The notes below the pieces were generated by a model. It did not search any database. It had not been told where the DNA came from and saw only the letters and a list, made by a program, of their open reading frames with translations. Shown here piece by piece: positions 56,281-64,000 of a stretch of DNA of 64,000 nt. The stretch comes from Linyphia triangularis (lineage: Eukaryota; Arthropoda; Arachnida; Araneae; Linyphiidae), in assembly GCA_963978545.1 (NCBI GenBank), contig OZ021722.1, positions 2,046,001 to 2,110,000 on the forward strand. Direction: 5' to 3'. Made by a program: the position numbers and the translations under genes. Positions within the stretch are counted from its first letter, which is position 1; each line of letters begins with the position of its first letter.

Positions 56281-56899
56281 CAGTAAAACCCCGATTATCC
56301 GAGCCCCGGTTATCCGAGTTTCCGCTTTAACCGAGCCAGATAATATTTCTTTAATTTTTTACCCCTGATATTCTCCTTTGTCAAAACTAGTACCGAAAAA
56401 AATTGGTACTTGATCTCTCTCAAGAAAACAAAATGTTTACATTCCTTTTCATGGTATGACACTGCTCCTCCTATCGCGTCGCTCAAGGCTTAAGTAAGAG
56501 AACTCTTTAAGCATTACTATATATTATTAATTGCATGTGGTTTACCTAGTATAACATTTGTCAAAACATACATTTAAACCGATTTATTTCATTTTCACTT
56601 TAACCGAGTGTACCGTCCGAAGCTCAGTATTTTTGCAGCAACAAATAAATGGTCTGGCAAGTTCTAATTGTTAACAAACAATCTTTATTAGTGGAGTGTA
56701 GTTGTAGGGGGCTCTATTTTCATATCTCTTTTACATAACCGCCGCTCAAGTGGCGGGATCCAAATTAGAATAACGAAGGGGAAAGGGTTAGAGGGATGCG
56801 CAAAAGGAATGCGCAGTACAATTAATTACAGGCGGAAACACCGAGTTTTTCGGTTATCCGAGTTGGTCCACATTAACTCGGATAATCAGGATTCTACTG
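56281..56899. mobile_element. Pogo/Tigger-like element, copy 2 (different family)
   Basis: The left end is CAGTAAAACCCCGATTATCC and the right end is GGATAATCAGGATTCTACTG, with TA at 56279-56280 and 56900-56901. TTATCCGAG is repeated close to both ends (three or more times). The interior (619 bp in total) includes a GC-richer block at 56690-56810 but no transposase motif. Confidence 0.88.
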
Positions 56900-56945
56900 T
56901 ATTTTTTTTTTGCTGGGGGAAGAGTGAGGGGGGGTATTACTTTAG

Positions 56946-57085
56946 TTTATAAATATTTTTGGAGGTATAGACATCATGAAATTAACGTATCACAATAGGC
57001 GTGAAGAAGAAATCGAGTCCGAATTTGTTGTCGATTACAGCACTAACTACATGAAAAGAGTGTTTTTTGTCTGCCGCCTTGGAGC
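56946..57085 (+). CDS. Possible coding exon, unidentified
   Basis: After an AG (CTTTAG at 56940-56945, or TATAG ending at 56970) an open frame gives MKLTYHNRREEEIESEFVVD and YSTNYMKRVFFVCRLG, then GC before a good donor GTGAGT at 57086. Unspliced, it would be a 37-residue ORF from ATG 56976 to TGA 57089. The mixed, charged composition is unlike the AT-driven frames around it. If spliced at 56970 it would join in frame to a phase-1 exon such as 44788-44854, but the acceptor tract is weak there. I do not recognise the protein. Confidence 0.38.
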
Positions 57086-57089
57086 GTGA

Positions 57090-57480
57090 GTTTGCATTCT
57101 TCTCTCCTTTCCTTCCGCATTGACACAGATTCGTGTAAACAACAACACGGCGTAGTTTCTTTGAAAAAAAAAGAAGAGAAAAACTACGATTTCATGTTCT
57201 AAGTACTACTAGTATCTTCTCCATTTCTTCGTAATGATTCGTTAGCATAGTAACTAATATTTAATGCATAATCAACCTATTTACCAAATCATTATTATTT
57301 ATAAAAAATGTTCAATGATGTTGGTATTTTGGTTTCAGATTTTGAGGCTTGGCTACACATGTATTTATTGCATATGTCTTGTGTATCGCCGCTGACACTA
57401 ACAATTTCACCCGCAGCGAGCAATAAACACAAGCATTTGCAAATTTTTTCATACGGCGCAATGTGCCTGGATGTACCTGT
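57090..57480. other. Mixed-composition sequence, no firm exon
   Basis: A further open stretch follows TTTGGTTTCAG at 57328-57338 (SDFEAWLHMYLLHMSCVSPL), but it has no clean donor before the SINE. It may be intron. Confidence 0.3.
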
Positions 57481-57493
57481 TACTAGATCCGGT

Positions 57494-57672
57494 TGGTTGT
57501 TTTCAGATTATCTGGCGCCGTCAGCAACACGAGGGCTATAATGCGCCGAAATATTCGTCATTAGACAAGCCAACATACATTTACAAACACCCATGCCTTA
57601 CACGGGACTCGGAACCCGCAACCTAGTGGTCAAAAAGTTAGCACGCTAACCACTATACCGTTTGGTCTGCAA
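57494..57672 (-). mobile_element. tRNA-derived SINE, copy 10, full length
   Basis: Head on the right (GCAGACCAAACGGTATAGTG on minus), tail as GGTTGGTTG on the left. The 13-bp duplication TACTAGATCCGGT lies at 57481-57493 and 57673-57685. Confidence 0.93.
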
Positions 57673-57721
57673 TACTAGATCCGGTGTAGCGATTATCACA
57701 ATCGAATATGGTCTATTATAG

Positions 57722-58373
57722 ACTGGTACTTAGACCAAGTTTAGCTATCTCATCGAGCATCATTCTGAATTTTTTTTTATATAAAGTAGAAATTTTTTAG
57801 TAGATTATGAATCCACTGGTTTGCCGGGGCAAAAATGGCCGAAACTATTCAAAAAACGACTTTGAATGTGTTGAACTAAATCCAATTGCAAATATGTCAT
57901 AACTCAAAAAATGAATATTTTTGTGTGGTAATTTTCAAAAAGGTTGCAGACGATTTGTTTTTCCTAGGGCGAAGATCTTTCATCCTCTAAAAGTGAGCCA
58001 AGTTGGCAATAAATATCACGTCATAGTGGCGTAATATTTAACACCAACTTGGCTCGCTTTTAAAAGCTAGAAGTATTTATCGTGAAAGAATAAATATCGT
58101 CTGCACTCTTTCCTCAATGAAAATTAAAGAGCAGTGTGTTACCTCATAAAAAAAAAAAAAAAAAAAAAAAAATACACATTATTTGGCAAGTTACAGCATA
58201 TTTGGCAATCGGATTTAGTTCAACTCATTCAAAGTCGTTTTTCGAATAGTTTCGGCCATTTTTGTCCTGGCAAACCAGCGGATTCATAATCTACTAACGC
58301 TTCTCTACATTCTATAAAAAAAAAAAAAAAGATTCAGAATGATGTTCGATGAAGTTAAACTTACAGTCGCGAT
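57722..58373. repeat. Family E2, diverged long inverted-repeat element
   Basis: Left arm CATCGAGCATCATTCTGAAT, GATTATGAATCCACTGGTTT, GGCAAAAATGGCCGAAACTA. Right arm AATAGTTTCGGCCATTTTTG, AAACCAGCGGATTCATAATC, ATTCAGAATGATGTTCGATG. The centre AATATCACGTCATAGTGGCG is a decayed form of the E core. Poly-A at 58148-58172. It is a separate subfamily, since the outer 20 bp differ from E. Confidence 0.8.
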
Positions 58374-60140
58374 ATAAAAACCGTGACGTCCATATGCAGG
58401 GTGAAAATGCTAGCCCAGTTCATAAATCAAGTGTGTGTAGAAGCTTTCTTTTCGGTGACAATGACTGTCCAATTAAGTTTTGGACAAGAGCGGAAGCTCT
58501 TCTGATGGCGGGAAAGAAGACCGTCTGATTGTCCCTTTGTTGTCTCTTCCCCTTTTTCGCACGACAAACAAAAGAGAGACCCCCTTATGCAACAATGAAA
58601 GTCTGAGAGAATGCGGTCTCAACTGAATTCTTCTTTAGGTCAGTCTGAGAGTGTTCCTCAACAAACAAAACGGAATGCAATTCTTATGTTGAATCGAGAT
58701 TCACTGCTTCTCTTAAGTTCTTATTCGCAAACAATTCTTTTTTCTAGAATGAGTTTGAAAAAAAAAAAATTGAAAAAAATCATGTGTTCTGGCAAGAGAA
58801 GTTATCATACCCACTTTATTTTAGATGCTTTAGATTATTTTCATAATTAAAGCATTCTAAAACTATGAGAAGATAAGTTCTTATCCCAAACAATTGTTTT
58901 ATCGAACGAGTTTGAAAAATAAAATCACGTGTCTGAAAATAGAAGTGATCTTATTGACATTATTTTTGTCGGAAATAAACGAACATGTAAACTTATTTTT
59001 ATTTTAATTACACCCAAGAACTTTAAGGTGTGACGTCATTTTTACAATGAATATAAATTTGTATAATTTCAGTTTTTAGTTTAGTTTAAATGGCAACAAT
59101 GATTAATTTTCTGTTGTTCTTTTTTAACTGTTTTAGAATAAGCCATTTTTTAGTTGCCTTTGTGAGAATTGGATTAATAGAAATGTCGAATATTAAACTC
59201 GTCAATTAATTTTCTTAATTGAGTCTGATCTTGATCTTGACATAACAGACTACGACACAGAAGTAGTGAAAATTAGTCGGAATTTAGGACAATTTTAGAA
59301 TGATTTAAGTAAAGAGATAAATATTTTCAATCTTGTTATTTGTGATTCATTATTACTAGTTTAAATTTTGGATGCATAAAACAGTTTGTTTTGTAGTTGA
59401 GTTTATTAAACTTTAATAAACGCTTTTATTAAATGGTGAAGAATTGTAAAAACTGACATTAAATATTTTTAACGATAAACAATTCTATTCTTCTAACTTT
59501 TTGGCTTCCAATTGTCAATTTTTTTAGGTTGGGTTGCCATTCGCTCCCTGTCTCCGAAACTTAGGAGAAAGTGATATAAAATCAATTTTTTTCAATACCT
59601 TTTTTGCACAATATTTACAAAATCAATCATTTTTTAAAAAAGTGTCGCATATATAGACGTTTAAAAGAAACTACACATTTCTCGCTGCTTGTCGAATTTT
59701 TATTATTTCCAGCCCGTTGCTAATTTTGAATGAAATGTACATAAATATTGTATAATTCAATTTTCTTTGTTTGTGCGTGGCGTGCAAATTTTAGCTTAAT
59801 TAACCCATTTTCCGTCATCTAATCGAGTTGACAAAGAAAGTCGGTGTAGATTTTGTTAAAAATATCCAAATCGGTAGTCTGCAAGTCGCTAATTAGTTTA
59901 TAGATCTTAGCACGAGGAAGAGAAGTGAAGTTATTCTATTCAATAAGCCACACAATTGAGGTTATTCCAAAACGAAACGAACGTCCGCGTTGAGATTTCA
60001 TCTTGTTCAATTCTTTTATGATTCTGGAAACAGCTGGTCAGAATTACGCCCACGCTAAACGATCCTTAAACCTGTTTCCTTGACGAATGTGTGTGGGGAG
60101 GAAGGTGGCATTTTTTTTATTTTTTTTTTATTATAAAACT
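58374..60140. other. No gene recognised
   Basis: 58430-58610 is fairly GC-balanced and could be exon or UTR, but I found no frame with splice support. The rest is AT-rich. A J3-like echo lies near 59800-59830. Confidence 0.4.
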
Positions 60141-60149
60141 TTATTCCTG

Positions 60150-60482
60150 TATTGATGCAGTTTCACCTTAGCGTCATAATTGAAACAGTTTAAAGTTCGC
60201 TTTGCGTCATAATTGAAATAATTAAAGGCTCGCTAAGAGATAGAATTGAAGCAGTTTAAAGCACCCTAACACGTCATAATTGAAAGAGTTAAAAGCTTGC
60301 TTAGCGTCGCAATTAAAATGCAGTTAAAAGCTTGCCTATTGGCTTCGTGATTGAAGCACTTAAAAACTCGCTTAGCGTCATAATTCAAACTGAGTAAAAA
60401 GCTCGACAGAATTGAAAGTGAAATAAAAAGCTCTTTTTTCGTCATAACAGTTAAGAGCTCGCTTAGAATTGAAACTAAGTAG
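60150..60482. repeat. Degenerate tandem array, about 33-bp unit, about ten copies
   Basis: Each unit approximates TTAGCGTCATAATTGAAACA followed by GTTAAAAGCTCGC. Units are clearly related but every one differs, with small indels. In-frame reading is not preserved. Two to three units keep AGCGTCATAATTGAA intact. Confidence 0.85.
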
Positions 60483-60535
60483 CGTTACAATCCCCACAGA
60501 AGCTTCTCTGTGAAGTGCCTCCAAAATGAATACGA

Positions 60536-60695
60536 CCAAACGGTATAGTGGTTAGCGTGCTAGCTTCTAGACCGCGAGGTTCCGAGTCCCGTGTTAGGCA
60601 TGGGTGTTTGTAAATATATGTTGGCTTATCTAATGACGAATGTTTCGACGCGCCCTCGTGTTGCTGACGGCGCCAGATAATCTGAATACAACCAA
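60536..60695 (+). mobile_element. tRNA-derived SINE, copy 11
   Basis: It starts at CCAAACGGTATAGTGGTTAG. About 6 bp (TTGCGG) is missing next to the B box (GAGGTTCCGAGTCC) and about 8 bp in the body. Tail GAATACAACCAA. The 15-bp duplication CCAAAATGAATACGA lies at 60521-60535 and 60696-60710. It landed 50 bp beyond the 33-bp array. Confidence 0.92.
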
Positions 60696-60710
60696 CCAAA
60701 ATGAATACGA

Positions 60711-62320
60711 ATAGTCAATGATACGCAGAACATAACATTTTGATCAGTATGCATATTCTGTTAGTTTATGAAACTCTTACGGTTGTATGATAATTTAAAT
60801 TATTATGTACCTAATCAGAACTTTTATAATCAAAGATAATAAATGTTTTTGTGTACTTTTAATGGATAAAGAAGCTAGTAACTTACCAACTATGATATTT
60901 TTTAATTAACCAGTTGGTTTTCTAATACATGTCTTTTCCAGTATTATAATTTGACCTAAATAACGCTTTTTGGTGTCCATACCCCCGTGAAACTCTACTG
61001 TTTTTCTGTCTATATTGACTTATTTTGGTGCCCAACGAACATCTATACATTTTACCTATACTATAAATTTTTATTTATAAGCACAATTTTCCAAATTCAT
61101 CTATGACTTTTCGTTTATATATGCTGTTATTAAATTTTTTTTATCACACATTGAATCTGATTAAATTATACGGTAGGGAAGGTTCGATAAAGAATAGGCC
61201 ATTTGGTTAAACCCTCATTAGGGAGGATGGGTCATGTCTCCTTAATTTTCACTTCAGTATTTAAATGACCTTTAACGACAATACTTATAATTAGATAAAA
61301 TCACAGCATTTTTGCTACTTACCTAGTGTAATTTGCAAGCTCAGATAGCGCAACTAATGGAAATTTAGGCGGAAACTTCAGTTATGTTTAGGAGTCTGTC
61401 CGAAGCAGTCCGAAGTGCTCAGTGAAAAAGTATAACGGAGCGAGGATTCAGACGATTCAGAAAAAAAACCCAGCTAATTCTATCTCTCCCCCCCCCCCCC
61501 CTCCCTCTTTTTCCCTTTATAGAATCGGGTTCGACAGCCTCTTTGTTGGATGAATAAATTCCTATTCTGGAAATAACAGTTGGACGAATTTGGTTTCATT
61601 TTATCATTTTACGCGATTCATGCTCTTTTAAACTAAACTTGATTTCCCTTCAAACTTCTTCAAAATGGCGATGATCAGGTTCTTGTGGGTACGCAAATAT
61701 CGCAAAGCGAATTTGCCTCCTATTTGTAGGCAATAATTTTTCACATTTGGCATTTTTTTTTTTTTTTTTCGTTTTTTTTTTCGCCGCGCAACCGCAATTT
61801 AATGTAAACCTCAATTTTCCTCTACAAACATGCTCCTTTATTAACTGTATTTTATTGGTACATAATTTACATTTATGTCTTATTTTATTAATTACTTTCA
61901 TATTCCTTCCGTTTTCAGTCATTGTTTGGTATTAACGGTCATTTTTAATCATCGCCATTTGGTGGATTTTGAATCGCCTACCATCTTGTTTATTTTGAAT
62001 CAGCCTCCATCTTGTGGTTTTGAAATTAGTTGCTATATTGAATTGGCGACGTTTTAGTCTTGTTGACATCTTTTTAAAAACGCGCCAACTCATACACATA
62101 GACATGGAATTTACATAAATTTGAAACTTTTCGGTACCCAAATGTAGCCGCTGCCATTTAGAAAAAAATATTTGTAAGTTTAGAATATTTGTAAATACAG
62201 ATCACACACAGTGAAATAAATGGTGAAACACTTTTAGTAGGGACAAAGAAAAGATTCTTAAAAAATGATTTACCTTTGTAAGTTTTAGGGTTATACCAAC
62301 GAAAACTGGGGGGGGGGGGG
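60711..62320. other. No gene recognised
   Basis: AT-rich with C-run (61488-61502) and T-runs (61750-61780). Several overlapping 60-90 codon frames at 61650-62141 occur on both strands without splice or domain support. Confidence 0.45.
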
Positions 62321-62324
62321 AAGG

Positions 62325-62457
62325 GAAGTGGAACATCGTACAACTTTCAATTACACTATATTATTGATGTCAATTTGTGTCACTTACAGTTTTTATATTT
62401 TTATTTAGAAAAAAATTGACAGATTGGCGATATTTTTTGCGATAATTCTTGTATGGG

Positions 62458-62498
<41 letters not shown>

Positions 62499-63085
62499 TC
62501 TCCAAAATGGTGTTTTTGGCGATATACTTTTCGATAATTCTTATATTAACCTTTCTTATATTTGAATCTGAGAAGAGAAGAGAAAACGATCTTTGATGAG
62601 CTATGTTCAAGGAAAGAGGACTCTGTGTCGAAGGCATTCGTTTTTCAACTTTTTACGCCATTAAAGCATTTTTACGGGAATTTCGGAGGTGAAGATGTTT
62701 ACAACATCTTAAAAAGCATTACTACAGCGATTTTGATTAAAATTAGAGCTGTTTCTTAGCAAATACTGAAAAACATTATTTTTTTCTACGGCAGCTACCG
62801 TATGCGCAAAAGCGATTTTGACGAAAATCTTAATGGTAGGTCCCATGGCCATCAACAATCCTCTCACCAAATTTGAACATCGTAGGTCAATTTGTTCGGG
62901 AGTTATGTTGACCACATACACATAGGCATTTTCGTAGATCACATTTTTGAAATCAGGATGTTCCAAAACGTGGAGAAATGCAAAAGAATCGATATTTTTT
63001 TTTTTTGGATCGAATGCTATACTTTTATTACTCTATGGGTATACATATGGGTAATTGAAAGTAAAAAGGGAATTTATAAAGATAA
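62325..63085. repeat. Family D, copy 6, inverted, full length
   Basis: It opens GGAAGTGGAACATCGTACAA, contains GACAGATTGGCGATATTTTT, a 36-nt poly-A at 62463-62497 and AATCAGGATGTTCCAAAACG. It ends TGGGTAATTGAAAGTAAAAA. The SINE and Tigger insertions of other copies are absent, so this is a useful empty-site reference. Confidence 0.75.
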
Positions 63086-63910
63086 AAATTTACGGCTAGA
63101 AATAAGATTTCTACAATTTGTTCAAAAGTTAGTCTTCTTTAGTCTCAATTTCCAATAAAATTTCAGTGATGAACAGGAGTTTTAAAATAACATAATTTAA
63201 TATATATATAAAAAAAAAAAAGAGTAGTCATATGTATCATGGGCGAATAATTTTCAGGGGGGTTGTAGAGTACAACAAGGGATGGTTAATTTTTTTGTTT
63301 TGTTTTCATTTTGGTTTTCAATTGGATATCTTAATGAAATTTTAATTAATATTTTTGTATTAAATTTGTTATCCATTGAATATTTTAAAATCTTTCTATT
63401 CTACTTTTATTTCCATTGAATCATACCACTTTTCTCTACATTATTTTTAACCCCCTTGCGGCGCCCGTGATATCCATATTTTATCCGCGCCAAAGAAAAA
63501 AGTTAACTTTATTAACATTTCATATTTAAAATGAGCAGACACGAGGGTGGTTATGACGAAAAATCTGTCGTCGATTGATTGACAATTTCTCGCTTTTTCC
63601 ACCATTGGAGATATAAGAGAATTCTCTTTGATCTCGGAATGCCTCTCGTTGCACAGATCTTTCTGCAACGAATTGAGGGGGACCGGTTTAAAACTATAGA
63701 TCCTCTCTCCCCCCTCCCCGACTTAAAATAATTCCTTGTTTCTTTGAATTCAATTAGAGAAGGAGTTCTATTTTTAAGTAAACTGATTAAGGCTGATTTT
63801 ACTATTAAAAGTGTATTCTTAAAAAATTATTTACGATTTTTTATTTATTCATAACAAAACATCTGCATGTTAAGAATCCTGGGGGGGGGGGGGGGTTGAC
63901 CCTAAACACA
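63086..63910. other. No gene recognised
   Basis: A 73-codon minus frame at 63447-63668 starts behind CCCCCTTGCGGCGCC and has mixed composition but no motif. G-run at 63881-63894. Confidence 0.4.
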
Positions 63911-64000
63911 GAACTTTCCAGATCGTAGTCGAAAAGCCCTATACAGGTGCATGGGGACCGAAAATGTCGCGAAACGGTCGCCAACTTGGCAAGACTGCTA
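63911..64000 (-). mobile_element. Gypsy-like LTR, copy C, cut by the window edge
   Basis: AACTTTCCAGATCGTAGTCG, AAAAGCCCTATACA and GGGGACCGAAAATGTCGC match copy A at about 50756-50815 in the same orientation. It reaches the TTGGCGA block as the window ends. Whether it is solo cannot be told. Confidence 0.75.

Noticed and set aside
63447..63668. 73-codon minus frame and a possible piggyBac end (TTAACCCCCTTGCGGCG)
   Set aside because: The opposite end does not match and TTAA is not duplicated convincingly. The frame has no recognisable motif.

Overview
This is a gene-poor, strongly AT-rich stretch of nuclear DNA from a multicellular animal. It has no operons, ribosome binding sites or bacterial-type genes. 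The evidence for an animal is intron-type splice junctions, a tRNA-derived SINE family, pieces of two LINEs, gypsy-like solo LTRs, a Tc1 relic, pogo/Tigger-like, hAT-like and Helitron-like elements, long microsatellites and many homopolymer runs. The repertoire fits an arthropod, and possibly a chelicerate from the look of the LINE C-termini. That placement is a guess and nothing here proves it.

Coding content is tiny. I support three exon-sized pieces and one weaker candidate. On the minus strand, 8552-8657 looks like a first coding exon that encodes a signal peptide and ends in a phase-1 donor. On the plus strand, 44788-44854 looks like another signal-peptide first exon, also ending in a phase-1 donor. 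On the minus strand, 24870-25065 looks like a GC3-rich terminal exon behind a clear splice acceptor. A weaker exon candidate lies at 56946-57085 (+). None of these genes is complete, and I cannot name any of the products. The longest open frames, including the 140-codon one at 52867-53289, are fortuitous or lie in repeats.

Most of the window is layered transposon debris, much of which can be delimited at the base level from target-site duplications. There are 11 copies of one tRNA-derived SINE (about 180 bp), with 12-15 bp duplications at 9 of them. Elements with 8-bp duplications (hAT-like) lie at 3103-4788, 7499-8439, 12318-13243, 17592-18350, 18487-18821, 21636-22303, 28093-28760 and 29618-29941. 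TA-flanked elements are a Tc1 deletion derivative (16908-17455) and two pogo/Tigger-like elements (54452-54914, 56281-56899). Several fold-back families have inverted repeats covering most of their length: 'b' (8 copies, often serving as host for other insertions), E (about 600 bp), F (about 235 bp) and G (234 bp). Two further families, D and J3, recur 4-6 times each. A Helitron-like element at 33618-35405 carries nine 148-bp tandem units. Solo LTRs lie at 52238-52932 (+) and 50372-51142 (-), with a third LTR entering at the right edge.

Layout: 1-5 kb holds fold-back elements and a 1.7-kb hAT. 5.7-8.5 kb holds D copies with SINEs and a nested hAT, then the signal-peptide exon. 9-14.6 kb holds J3, b, hAT and SINE insertions. 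16.6-22.4 kb is a dense nest of b, Tc1, hAT, E and G. 24.8-25.1 kb is the terminal exon. 25.3-30.6 kb holds b, F, a Helitron-like piece, hAT copies and an LTR. 32-35.4 kb holds a LINE piece and the minisatellite Helitron. 38-40 kb holds a second LINE piece and a D copy. 42-49 kb holds SINEs, b, E and F around the second signal-peptide exon. 50-56.9 kb holds LTRs, J3, D and Tigger-like elements. 57-64 kb holds E2, a degenerate 33-bp array, a SINE, D and the edge LTR.
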